This document shows positions 24,101 through 36,984 of a DNA stretch of 64,000 nt, piece after piece. The notes below the pieces were generated by a model. The model worked only from the letters and a program-made list of their open reading frames with translations, was not told the DNA's origin and searched no databases. This stretch comes from Numida meleagris (taxonomy: Eukaryota > Chordata > Aves > Galliformes > Numididae). The number at the start of each line of letters is the position of its first letter. The stretch's first letter is position 1. Both the position numbers and the translations under genes were made by a program. The DNA is taken from positions 8,488,688 through 8,552,687 of the forward strand of contig NC_034412.1 in NCBI RefSeq assembly GCF_002078875.1, read 5' to 3'.

Positions 24101-27100
24101 ATACCGTGTGAGCTGCGTGGTGTGGTTTTATGTAACCTTGGATAAAGAAGGATTTGAAGATGTTGTTAGGTTTAGGATGGAGGGGGTTTTTGGGAGGTGC
24201 TTTGTATGTTAGATGCGTGGGAAGTTGTTATGGTTCATTCTGAGAATAAATAACAAAAACATCACCCCAAACCCAACCAAAAAATAGTTTAAAAAGAAAA
24301 AAAAATCACTGAGGATTCGTAGATACGTGAGATCAGCAGATGAGTTAGTATGCTTTAAAATTTTCATTTGTTTTATTTCTATATAGTTGCAAATGGTTTT
24401 TTTTTTTTTGTTAATGCTGTTTTTATACTGATCCAATAAACGGTTTCTTTGTCTTGCTCTCTTTCACAGAATGATTTAAAGTCTGTCTTTGTGAAATGAT
24501 GGTCTGGATTCCTTTATGTGCATTCTAATCCTAGGTTGTTATTATTTTTCCTATTCAGGTGCAAGTGAGCTAGGAGAATTTCATGCCTTTATAGTGACGG
24601 ACATGTTGAATCTTTCTGAAGTGTCAGGCAAGGAAATCATCCTACTACGAATACGAAATCCGTGGGGGAGGCGGTGCTGGAGAGGCCCCTGGTGTGAGGG
24701 GTGAGTAGGTTTGTTCTCGTTTGTTCTGCTTGTGTGCTCTTTCTGTTTCTGCAGGTGAACGTGAATAGAAGAAACTAGAATTTTATACCCGAGTAGGTAT
24801 AAAGAGAGATGTTTTAAAGGAAATGCAGAATTATAGTTAGCAATTCAAATGGCCGAGTAGCATGCAAATAGCAAGAAGGGAAGGGCAGGCCCTTGGAGCT
24901 TATTTTGAGAAGTATTAAAAGATGTAGGCTGCTGTTGGTTTGTTTCTTTGAAACGTTGTGATTTGTACTTTTGATGATCCATCTCACTGACCAGCAGAAT
25001 GTATCCAGGAAGCATTCTCGGCAGGTCTTTGACAATAACATGAAGAAACCTCCTTTTGTTGTCCTGCTGTGCAGATCTGCTACAAAGGACAAAAGATTGT
25101 TATGGAACTTCATTGTGTGTGAAGGACCACGTTTTAACTTTTGTCTTATGTGTAGTGGTGAAGGATGGAGCCAGCTGGATCCCGTGGTTGCCTCAGAACT
25201 CCTCTCACAGATCCAAGAGGGAGAATTCTGGGTTGATGAAGAGGAATTTTTCAGAGAATTTGATGAGATTACTGTGGGCTTTCCAGTTAATGAGGAAGGA
25301 CAACTGCAGAGCCTCTATACAGGTGTGGTATGAAAAAACATCTTTCTTGTATGGATAATATTAAATCAGTGGGAAAGAGTGATTTGAATTGCAAATGGCT
25401 GCAAGTAGACCATAGCCTCTCTTCATCAGTCTTGCCCTCTCTTCTGTACCTTTTCTGTCTCTGCTACTGGGAAGAATAGAGGGGCAAGAGGAAATTGAAG
25501 ATCTTTAGAAGAGCCTTTGATTCTCCTCTGAGACCCAATTACTTGCTAGTTTGTTGAGAGATGAGTGTTCTCTAGCTTAGATTTCTGAAACTGATTCCTT
25601 GTTACTTGTAAAAATCATGTCAGTCTGCCATTACCGGTCATGAAGTTCATTGTTCTCAAAATCTTGTTCATGAGTGACCGCTGAGAGAAAGCATCAGGGC
25701 TGCCACACCATGTTTTCTTGGGCTGGGAAATCTCTGCCATGTATTTGCTGGATAAAGTTAAATAACCTCCGGTGTCTGAAGTTTGCACTTGTTTTTCTTT
25801 GGTCATTAGAGAAAGTGCTGTATCACTCTCGAAATCTTTTTGGATCCTGGGTGAGAGGCCAGTCTGCAGGCGGCTGCCGTAACAACAGCAGCTTCCCCAC
25901 CAACCCTAAGTTCTGGCTGAGAGTCTGTGAGAAGAGCGAGGTGTGCATTGCTCTGCTGCAGAAACACAGAAAGTACAGTGCTGACTGGGCTGGAAGAATT
26001 AAAAATCTGACTCGCTTAGTGGAGGAAAATCTGTCTTTGACTGAAGGCATGCAGGGGAAGAAATATCAGGCTGTGGGACTGCACGTCTGGAAGGTAATTT
26101 GAAAGTGACATCTTCTTCTTTCAAGTACAAGTTCTAAAGCATGGTTGGAACACTTGACTAAAATCATTTGTTTCCTACAACAGTGAAATAATTCCACTGT
26201 TGAAACTTTTTCCACCTCTGATTTATGTCCTGAATGTGTCACAAAGTAGTTAATGTCTGTACAGTCTAGAGTGAACTAGGACTTGATTCTGCTCTTTGAG
26301 TGCCATAGAGTGGAACTCTGGGGCTATTCCAAGCTAGTGCATGACATTTCAGGCTGATCACTTCATGGCTGTTCCAAAGTTTACTTCTCCTGAATATTAA
26401 CTCTTTCTGTTCCGCTTTGATAATCAGCTTGCCTGCTGATACTCTCTTCCTTGTTTCATTTTGTAAATGAACACGTCTTTAAATAAACAACATTTGATTG
26501 CTTTTATTAAAAACTGCTCATTTTTCCTAAGCCACCACGCATCATTATGCATCTGTTCTAGGTGGAGAAGAAACGATTTAACCTTCCAAAGACCCTCTCT
26601 GCTCCTCCAGTTGTAGGTACCGTCTGCCACTCCTATGACAGAGAAGTGCACGTATGCTGCGACCTTTCTCCTGGGTACTATCTTGTTGTTCCCAGCACTT
26701 TCCTGAAAGATGCAGTAGGGCATTTCTTGCTTCGTGTGTTTTCTACAGGAAGAATCTCTCTCAGGTATGTTTAAAAAGAAGCAGAAAACTTCTTCAAGCT
26801 GTGGGCACGAACAGATACGTGAAGATACGTTTGCACAAGGTGAAAATGTTCAAAATGTTTCTGAACAGTTGCGCAGAATAGCCAGTGGTAGTGTAGCTTT
26901 CCTCTTTGTGTTTATGTAGGTAGTATTCCATCTCTTGTTTTTGGATGAAGCAGCTGTTAATTCTTATGTGTTATGACTAGGTGTTAAAAGTATCACACAA
27001 CAGAAGTATTGAGATAAGTAGTGTCCTGACTGAATTGTAACCTGGTATCTTGAATAAGTGCATATTTCTTACAGGAACTGTGAAGTTCTGCACGCATACT

Positions 27101-30100
27101 AATAGCACACATGCTGACAGATTGCCAGGTGTACAGTGTTTCTGAGAGTAAGCACTATAGTTTCAAATGCAAATGCAGTGTCAGCAGTGGACTCAGGTGA
27201 CGTCATACTTGGAGCTCATCTTTGCAAGGACAGGTGTGGAAAATAGCACTGACATTAGTGCTGTCTTCTTTAGTTGAATGAAGGATTGTGTCTTGAGTTA
27301 AATCATTCAACCCAAACAGTACTGTAGGAACTTATTTAATTGTAAATGCCTCAAGAACATCACCAGCATTTTGAGAAAATGCTTGGAAGCATCAGTCCAT
27401 GTTATGTCCTGTTTGATCTTCCCTCAGCTTGTGATAGAAAGTAAGTCTTTTGTAACGAACTTGAAAAAGCCTTTTTTTCTGCACAACAATGCTTGCTGAT
27501 CCAACATGAGCCATCAGCAATGTCAGTCCAGTAGCTTCAGATTACTTACATATATATATATATTTTAACTATAGAAGACTACAGAGATATTTCAACACTT
27601 TAAAGACAGTTATTCATGAGCAAGTCTACCTTGGTGACCACACACCTAAAATAAATGCATATGAAGACGTGATGATCGGGTAGTTGTGTGGTGTCAGCAA
27701 AGTTGTATCTTCCAATAAACCTGAAAAAATATGGGCCTGTCTAATAGCTTGTGCCTGATAAGCATGGAGGCAAAATGTACCACTGACAACATGTTTAAAA
27801 GCTGTTCGTGTTTTTTTGGTACTTTGATAGTACACTAACAACTCATATGTTCTTGGACAGAAGCTGGCAAGTCACACAATGAAGTCAGATCATTTACTCT
27901 AGAATTTGGAGGCAAGATGTCATCAAGTGTTAGGCTGTATAAAGGTCTGCAGAGCTATGAGGCTAATTTTGCTGCTCGAGCTTGTGTTGGCAATATATCT
28001 GTTTTCTGAACATACAGCATCTGTGGAGCACTTTGGGGCAAATTTTATCCTCTCATCTACTGCTGTTAAATGTAACGCTGCTAAGTCTGAAACAGGTGTC
28101 AGCCTGGATATGTGTCTAAAATGTCAATCGTAGAATATCAGAACAGCTGTTACGTGTTCTTAACTGAATGGAGAATTGGGAGTAACTTCAGATACACCAT
28201 CTGTCCTTATGCTGAAATATGGTTTTGAATGCTGTGGTACTGGTGTGGATAGGAAATGACAAGTGGTGCTGGACTAGGATTGAAATACGTATTAATGTTA
28301 CAGTGGTCAAGTCACAGAATCACAGAATGGCCTGGGTTGAAAAGGACCTCAAAGATCATCGAGTCTCAACCCCTCTGCTGAGTGCAGGGTCGCCAGCCAC
28401 TAGACCAGGCTGCCCAGAGCCACGTCCAGCCTGGCCTTGAATGCCTCCACAACCTCCCTGGGCAGCCTGTTCCAGTGCCTCACCACCCTCACCACCCTCT
28501 GAGGGAAAAACTTCCTTCTGATATCTAACCTACATCTTCCCTGTCTCAGTTTAAAACCATTCCTCCTTGTCCTATCGCTGTACACCCTTGTGAACAATCG
28601 TTCCCCCTTCTGTTTATATGCTCCCTTCAAGTACTGGAAGGCCACAATGAGGTCTCCCCAGAGCCTTCTCTTCTCCAAACTAAACAAGCCCAGTTCCCTC
28701 AACCTTTCTTCATAGAAGAGTTGCTCCAGCCCTCTGATCATCTTGGTGGTCTTCCTCTGAACTTGTTCCAAGAGCTGCACACCTTTCTTGTGCTGGGGGC
28801 CCCAGGCCTGGACACAGTACTCGATATGGGGCCTCACCAGAGCCGAGTAGAGGGGGATCACCAGGTAGAATGGTAATCTCTGACTGAAGATGTGGTGGAT
28901 ACACAAACAACACAGTGTATGTTTTGGACTGTGTTCCTGTAAGATTATGTAATACTAATTTATTTCTGTCAGCTGGTTTTCTAGATCTGTGACATCATAT
29001 GTGTTCTGTTGCATTTAGTTGCGTTTTCTTTTTTTTGATAGTGAGATAAAACCACCACCGACAGATGCTGCTCTCACGGAAGAACTGCCAGTAGGTGAAT
29101 GGGAAACGGTGCAGCTGCAGGGATGCTGGAAAAATGGGCAAAGTGCTGGAGGCAGCAGGAACTTCCCCTCCTTCCATATCAATCCCTGCTTTCCCCTCTC
29201 CATTCCTGCAGGGCCAGGAAAAAGCAGTGTGAAAGTCACCCTCCGTCAGCACTGCCAAGACAGCAAGTGTCGGCCAATAGGTTTTCATGTTTTCCAGGTA
29301 AGACTTCTTGTTTGCCACGTGTAGGCTTAATGGAGCATGAACTCAGAGTGAGTCAGTGATAGAAGGCTTCTACAGAAACTGGCAAATACAAAAAAAAAAT
29401 TGTGTGTGAAACAGATAAAGTGTAGTCTTTCTTTTTTTTTTTTCCACAGCAGAGGTTGGCACTCAGCTGGCTTTATTTTCAGAAAACATGTTTCCTCTGT
29501 AGTTCTGTACATAAGAGTGAACAGTTGGAACAGAATCCATACAGAACATACCCTACTGTGGTGCATCTGGCACAGGTATACCTGTGTTGAAAAGATAAGC
29601 ATGCTTTTGTTCTTTTTTTTTTTTTTTTTGCAGGTACCTGACAGCAGTTGGAAGCCAAATACTTCCTCTTTTCTGCACTTGGAGCCACTGGTTAGCTGTG
29701 TACCTCACTGCTATTCACAAGAAGTAAGCCGACTGTGCAGGCTTCCTGCTGGAAGCTACGTAATTATACCATCCACGTACTTGCCCAACACAGAAGGCAG
29801 TTTTACAGTGATCATAGCAACCAAAATAGACAGGTAAAAATCTGCTGCCTTCTGTTTGGATCTACAGTATTTTTTAGTATGCATATTGCAAAATGTTCAG
29901 AAACAGTAACTGTAGTTACTGTCACTTCTGGTAGGAAAATCGTCGTTTTTCCTTTTCAAGTCTTTATAGCAAGCACTGCTTACTGCCTTTAACTATGTTG
30001 GAAGAGTGACTGAAGTAGCAGTGTGGTTAACATTCTGGATCAGTTGCTGAACAACAGATGTCTAGGTCCAGAGAAGATGACACTGACGTGACTCAGTGTT

Positions 30101-32075
30101 GCCTACGTGCACTTGCTTGGATCTATGCTGAAAGTTTAGCAAGCTTTTTAACAAACAATGTTGTTTGTTTGTGTTTGAGAAGCTGCAGTGTGTCCTTACA
30201 ACTTGCTGAGTGACAGCAGGTCTGACTCAGAGTTTGTGGATTCAGTAAGATTGCGTTAAGATTCCACGTGGATAAGGATGTGGAACATGTAACAGTTGTT
30301 GTTTGCAGGATCCCCCAGTGCTTTGTGCAGAAGTGTAAGTGTACTTTTGGTCTTCAACAGGAAACGCATTCACAGCAGAGAGACACTTGGACAAGTATTA
30401 CAGGAAGTAAGTGGAACAATTTTAATTTACCCTAATGGTGACGCAGAGGCGTAATCCAAGTTTATGTATTGGCTAATATTTGAGAGTCATACGTTAGTGG
30501 ACTGGACTTTGAATGTTCTCATTTACTTGCTTCAAACCGATAGTCAAGCAGTCAATCTTCTATTTGTTTCTCTACCAGCAAAGTAGCAGTAGTTAGCAAC
30601 TAAGAACGATTCTCTTTCCATTCTGCTCAGATATGTGGAAGTTTATGTCTGACTATTTTATAAAGCCATTATTTACTCCTTCAGGGCCTTCCCCAGTGTG
30701 TATCTGTGCCATAATGTGTATGGGAAACAGGACTGTCAGTGAGGAGTAACTGGTTGGATTTGACCTTTGCATTTGCTTTTGAAAGTGTAAACACTTGTAA
30801 TGCATTTTGACGTAATTTGATTCTTTATGTTCCCAGAGGTCTACTAGATTTAATTAAATATCGTAATCTTCCTCCACCTGGTTGGCTTTGATGCTAATAC
30901 CAATATCTTGGATGCCCAATTTAGAAATTCTACTGATAGCATATTATTGAGAAAACACTGCCAAAAGGAGAAGGGGCAACCCAGAGTTTACCTTGCACCA
31001 CAATAGTTTAATTTCTTATTGATTTCCTTGCAGCCTGCACATCCCATCATATGGTATGTAGGTATTATTCTTGAAGGGGTGGAAGCGAGTGCTGAGTTCC
31101 CAGTGCATACAGAATTTTAACTGAGCGGAGAGGAGAACTTCGAAGGCGTTTTTTAAAACACTCTTTAATTTATCTGATTTGTTTGGCGGATCAAAGCATG
31201 CTCTTGACGATACTCTGCTTGTTACTTGGGATCACAACCACGTAGATACTCGCCTGTTTCTCTTAGAAACTGTGATTATAAAGAAATCTTAGGAAAAACT
31301 CTTGGCTTGCTAGTTTTCTTGATCTGGGTCATGTTGACCAGTGATTACATTTGTCCTTAAAACCACACAAACAGTGTGGAGCATCACTGCAGTGGGTAAA
31401 GATCAGCATGTACTTTCTTCTTGGCAATTGCTAAGTTAATATTTAGGAGGTGAGGTATGTGCTGAAGCTCTTTGTTACTGTTGTTTTGGGGAAGCAAGAT
31501 TACAAGGCCATTACTACAGAGGGGATATGCTTCAAGATGTGTTTCTTAGATACTCCAGGAGAATTAAAGGACTTAGGCAAAGAGTGCAGCCTGACATCAA
31601 GGGAGCAAACAGTTTAGATTCTTCAGGGCTTCAAGACTTGAAAAACAGGAGATAAATAGCAGCTGTAGTTTCCTTAGCAGTGGCAGAAGTTACTGTCTAA
31701 ATCCAAGAACCTGCAAGAGGTTCTTCTAAAGCCTGGGTTTCCAGTCAGTGTTTTCAGAACTGTAACCTCTGATGGATGCAGGCAGTCTGCCTTACTGAGA
31801 ACTTGGGCTTCTGATTTCTGTGGTGCATCAGAACAGAGCTGAATGTCTCTGGTGTATTTTTTCTTTGTGTGATTTCTAATTACTGACGTTACAAGTTCTT
31901 AGTTTATTAAGATGTTTCATGGGCAAAACTAGCTCTTGGTCCTGGTTTTTAAATCTTTATTGTGTGTTTTATGTCGATTCCTTGTGAATTTCTTTTTCTC
32001 ACTTAATAACTCTTTTTCTTTTCTGCCCCAATCATTTTCTTGTAGGTTTCATTTACAACTGTGATGAAAAAATGA
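21158..32075 (+). CDS. CAPN10: CAPN10, calpain-10
   Basis: Non-classical calpain: a cytosolic cysteine protease linked in mammals to insulin secretion and mitochondria. Coding exons: 21158-21301, 22576-22707, 22955-23151, 23792-24009, 24559-24700, 25156-25322, 25810-26093, 26562-26764, 29042-29297, 29634-29833, 30361-30406 and 32046-32075 (TGA). They total 2019 nt, giving 672 residues, the same as human as I recall. Triad: Cys74 (GDCWFL), His239 (GEFHAF) and Asn264 (RIRNPWGRR). Two C2-like/domain III units follow ([10 protein letters not shown] and [10 protein letters not shown]), and there is no EF-hand domain, as expected for calpain-10. The start is the first ATG in the conserved frame, with REL(Y/F) at a position like human. 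A possible upstream ATG at 20794 would read out of frame. The last exon codes only nine residues. Confidence 0.95.
21495..21805 (+). mobile_element. CR1 LINE 3' fragment
   Basis: In CAPN10 intron 1. It carries the conserved CR1 3' text (actaaaagaggg, then ggagacacccaaggtcagg, then gatggcctttgagggtccct) and a terminal AAATGATTCT. Plus orientation, 5' truncated. Confidence 0.85.
23763..23780. repeat. (TG)9 microsatellite in CAPN10 intron 3
   Basis: Nine TG units lying about 10 bases upstream of the 3' splice site of CAPN10 exon 4. They form part of its pyrimidine/TG tract. Confidence 0.9.
28312..28880 (-). mobile_element. CR1 LINE fragment with open reverse-transcriptase C-terminal frame
   Basis: Antisense in CAPN10 intron 8. 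The minus strand carries a frame still open for about 168 codons (28400-28906). It includes [31 protein letters not shown] and [14 protein letters not shown], all typical of the C-terminal end of the CR1 ORF2 polyprotein. The 3' end is at the low-coordinate side (cacagaatcacagaatgg). No catalytic YxDD box is present, so the piece is not active. An open frame over this length suggests a fairly young copy. Confidence 0.9.
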
Positions 32076-32890
32076 CCTGGAACTCTCATGCTGTCACTTT
32101 GAGAAGCACTGGAAAGCCGAGGAGTGCTTCACTTCTTGCTGGTTTTGCTTTTAAATGGGATAAAGAGAAGAAATCTATAGCCCAGTTGTTTTTCCACTGG
32201 TAACAGCTGTCAGGCCTACGGCAACTTGTCTGTAAAAATACCTCCTTAATCATGTCCACTGTAAACATATGTTCTTCCCATGTGTTGTAGAACCAGCATT
32301 ATACAATGGATCTTCGTCACGTACCTCAGTTCCTCACAAATACAGCTGGAGGATGTGTGCATGTTTTCATTCGAGATGCAGTTTTAAAGAAAACCAGGCA
32401 ATTCAGGTGCATAATGGAATAATATTTTGGGGACAAAAACAATCAGGAGGAGACCAAAGGGTGAACACAGCGGAAAGAAACTGGAATCTTTTTCTCACGT
32501 AGGACATACCTCAAGAGCCATCAAAATAAACTGGAATAGAGCAGGTCCAAGCTTACATCCTACACTGCCAGTCATACTGCTGAGCACTTTACCGTGGGCC
32601 CTTTGCTGCACTGTGTGACTGGGAGGGGGAGCAGAGATTGTTTTGCGAGTTTTCATTTAACGACCCCACAGAAGGAGGAGATAAGACTTGAAAACTTTTA
32701 TGAACTACCACGTCAGACTGCTTCCCTAAATCTGTGAGGATGTGTTTTATGCCAGGTACGCCCTTGCCCTCACTGTAAGAAATATGAAGGTTGAGAGATT
32801 TTTTTCTTGATTTCTGTTAGAAAGCATTTGTAGCTCAAGGAGGATTTTTTAGATGTTCTATTTTCCTCAATAAAAACGGAGTCATGTTTA
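32076..32890 (+). other. CAPN10: CAPN10 3' untranslated region
   Basis: Non-coding sequence after the stop. Candidate signals are AATAAA near 32526 and 32869-32874; the latter is followed by a T-rich region. End point inferred. Confidence 0.5.
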
Positions 32891-34037
32891 AAAGTTTTAA
32901 AATGTCTTTTATTAAAAAGGTGAAAACTGTCTATGGATGTCAAGTCTTTATTTGTTCTGCAACAGCAAACTTTCCAGCATGTTACAGCCCTGGGATTTTC
33001 ACCAAGTGGATGGTGGTAATTGGAAATTAAATTAGGAGAAGAAAATCTTCCTTTAGTTTTATGTCTGAGAAATAAGTAACTTTCCACTTTTGCTTTTAAG
33101 TACATCCTAGCACAACTTATGTTTGTCCCTGCTGAACTTGGAAAACCGAAAGCATTTAGGATGATCACAGTTGGATTTTAAGTGGTCCAAACTTTCCACA
33201 TTTGTTGTGGAAGTATGGGACAGCAAAAGAGAAGGCTGTAGGTAATAGAGCTCTACTGTGCTTGCTTTGACAAATACTGGTATCTTCTTCTCTTGTTATT
33301 TGTCTTCAAATAGCAAATTATTGGATGTTGTAATGGTGATTTTAGGCAGAAAGAAGGAAAGTTCATGAAAACACCCAGATCCAAGAGGTGATAAAATAGA
33401 AAACAGATACGGAAGTATGAAAGAAAAAAGGTGAGAGTATTTCTAAATTGAATGTGATTATAGGAGACCATATTCTGCCAACATTGATGCATATGTGAAG
33501 CTTAAACTGCTACATAACGTGCTTCCAGGGAGCGGGAAAGGAAGAGGAGTCAAAACTGGGGCTGTACACCCTGGAACCTGCAGGAAGAAGCAAGAAATGA
33601 CCCGTGATCAGGGAGGAGTAGTGACTGTGCTGGAGCAGGTGAGCAAGAAGTGTTTTCAGGCATCCTTGCTGTGTTGGAGCAGTTGCGCCATTTCACACGT
33701 GATACATTACTGAGCACGTGTGCAGGAAGCTCTTGGTACAGATTGCTTCTCTAAAATGCTACACCTGATGAATTGTGACTGTGAGTGGGTAAATACCTTA
33801 TTTGGTAATGCTTCTGAGTACTTGTATATACCTAAGGCGTGGTTACGTGAGCTCCGGTAAGTGCAATTTTCTAGTTTCAGAAAGCTCATCTGCATGAGGT
33901 CAGACCTCCTAAATAAAAATACTTCTATGTTAATTTGCTATGCTGAGCTACATGAGTTTCAATACAGATCAGATAGTGATATTTGTTCTGCAGTAACTGA
34001 TGGGTCAAAGTCCCCCTGCTTTGTGGCGTGTTGCAGG
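32891..34037 (-). other. Convergent 3' region of P450 gene A and CAPN10
   Basis: No coding exon is seen. On the minus strand, AATAAA occurs at 32947-32952 and 32908-32913 (TTTATT on plus). They are the first canonical signals I could find downstream of the stop of P450 gene A, which would then have a 3'UTR of about 1.1 kb and reach the CAPN10 3' end. Confidence 0.4.
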
Positions 34038-36952
34038 CTAACGTGGAACAGCACAGATTTCATATGGATGCGGCTGCAGTATTGCTCCCAAAACATACTC
34101 CAGGTTGATTTGCTTGACTCCTTCAGGGAGCTGGAATGTGAATGCCCGAAGCAGATTAGTGAAGAAGATGAACAGTTCGACTCGTGCCATCTGTTCCCCC
34201 AAACAGACACGGTGCCCTGCAGGGAAAAGGGAAGAAGTTAGAAGCTAAGTTCTACCAAAAAAAAAAAAAGACAAAAATTGTGGCTTTTACAGTAACATAC
34301 ATGACTTTAAATCTTTGTGCCACATATTTTCCTCTCAAAACGTTTTTAACGTTTTAGAATTTAGAATTGTTGTTGTTGTTTAGTTGTGCTGCAAGACAAA
34401 ATGCAGAGGGATGCTGAAACGTTGGGGCGTTACCTGCTGAGAACGGTAGGAAGGCCTCCTTGTTCACAAAGTTGCCGTCCAAATCGAGGAAGTGGTTTGG
34501 GTTGAACTTCCAAGGGGTTGCCCAGTGGTCAGCGTCGAACACGACAGAGTGCAGATTTGGCAACACAAGTGTGCCCTGCAAGAAGTGATATTTTCTATGT
34601 ATTGATTCTTTTCTGGCTCTTCCCTTCTCTCCAGTAGACACTGTGCCATCCTGTGCCTACAGCCAGGTGCTTGGACTCAGCTTGCCCTTCTCCTGTGCGC
34701 ATCTAGGCACAATAAACCCTTCTATCTTCTTTGTCATAAGGTGTTACCTGTAGGCTCTGATTTGGAGCACTCAGCTTTGTTTCATGCCCGTGACGTGCTG
34801 CCAAGTCAGGAACTGTAGGAGCTGCTATGCTACACATAGTAAATATTAATGATCCAAAGCTTGGAGAAACACGTACTCTGTACCTTTTTAATGTGAAAGC
34901 CCAGCAAAGTCGTATTCCTCACACACAGTCGAGGGACCCCCACAGAAGTGATGTTGCTGTACCGCAAGGTCTCGTGAATCACGGCATTTGTGTAGGGCAG
35001 TTTTTTGCGGTCTTCATAGCTGATGATGTGGGAAGGTTCCAGAACAGCCTCTATCTCTCTTTGAACTCTTTCTGCAGAGCAATGACAGCACTTCAACTTT
35101 TTTCTTTCTTTTTGTTCCCAGCCCCAAGGTTGGGGAATAAAAAGGAAACTGTGTTGCTTTGAAATGCCTTGGCATGTGTTTTGGCATCTGTGTTGGTTTT
35201 AGTTGATTGAGAAAATGCATATTCCCAAAGCACAGGATGATCTCTATGAGGGTGATACGGTTCTGTGTTCTTTGTAAAGCTTTTATGTTCTGAAGGGTAT
35301 AAAAGTTCTGTTTGCATAGGAAATCATGACCTTAGCTAGATATTCTTGTTTTATCTCACTAGAAGGGGGTGGCAGTGCTTTCTATTAATTAAAACGATCT
35401 TAACGAGCTGGTAGGGAAAGCACCCTTTAGTTTTTTGTTTGGGTTGTTAAGCTTTCATTTTTGGATCCCGGTTATTGACAAACTACCGGTTGTATTCATT
35501 GTTAATGTTTATTTTGATCTGTCGCAAGTGATTGAGCTAATAATTACGTTGTAATGACGTTTAAAACGATGTAATGTTGAGTGCAGTTCTCTGCTAAGGC
35601 TTTTACTCACCTTGTATTTCTGGGTATTGTACCATGTAGAGCAGTGCCCAGAGGAGCGTGGTGCTTGTTGTTTCAGTCCCTCCCAGCAAGAGATCGACCA
35701 CTGTCTGAACCATGTTGTCTTTATTAAACGTAGAGGTGGGGTCATCTTTGGTCTGTAGGATACATTCACACAAAGGCTCTGAAGCGGATCATTTCATATG
35801 TACAATTGCTCAGGTAGCAATGGGTGTAACTTCATGAAAATGGTGAGCAACCCACCAAAGCAGAACTCTTCAGTGCCAAACAAAGCGTGCGTATTAAAAT
35901 TCTATTGTCGTCGCTTGAGGAGCAAGTATTTGTGGGGGGCATTGAGGCCTAGGAGGGGCCTGTGTGATAAACAGATACTTACTTTTGCTATTTGGGCTAG
36001 GTAGAAGTCAATGAGGTCCTGTGGATCGCCTGCCTTCTCTCTCTCATGCGCCTGGACCTCATTCATAACTAAATTGTGCATGAAGTCGTTGTATGCGAAC
36101 ACTTCCTGATGCGGTCCTGGGAAGCGGTGCATGAGCCATGGGAAAGCATCATACATCTGCGATTTTAAACGAATAAAAAGAAATATGAGCATTTTAAAAT
36201 GGAGAACCCAGTTCCGATTTCCTGATAACTGTAAAGGCACTGCAAGAGTCGTTTCAGTTACGATGAGAGGCAACACACAAGTTGGAACATGGGAAATTCT
36301 GATTAAATGTATAGGTTCTTACCCTGCCCCAGATAGTAGCTTGAAAATAGATCACAAAATAAACAGCTTTGATAAGCTTGCTGAAAGATTCGTCCTCGCT
36401 GGAGAAACGATGGCCGAAAACAACAGCAGAAATTATATTGGCGATGGCATGGACGATGGAAGTGCGGGGGTCGAACGGCTTCCCTGCAAATACAGGAGCT
36501 ACTGGTGAGTACTTCTGAACAGGTGGCAGTGAGAAAAATAAAGGAACGCTTCTTTTAGAAGTAAGCATAATGGTAGTTCAAAGCGTATGAAATTTAGTCT
36601 AAAAGGAGTCTGATCTTCTACAAGTGAACTCTACTATAATGCAAGTCAACTGGATGGATTGTAATCACAGGGAAGCTTTATTTTCAATCTGCTTTTAATT
36701 CTTGTAAAATAGGGTAATTTTTGTCTTTGAGAAGATGAATGCTAGGTCTCTCTTCCCCCACCTCTCTGACTTGTGATGGAGCGGCCTGGGTGGATTACAC
36801 ACGCCTTCAAATCTGCAGGCAGATATTGAAGTTTGGGGGACAAGAAAAGATACCAAAACAGAAAGGAAAGATTTTTTGAAGTCTTAATTTCTCAGTCATG
36901 TTGAAATGACTCATCTCTGTTTTGTTTTCAAGTGCGGCATAACATTCAACTA

Positions 36953-36984
<32 letters not shown>

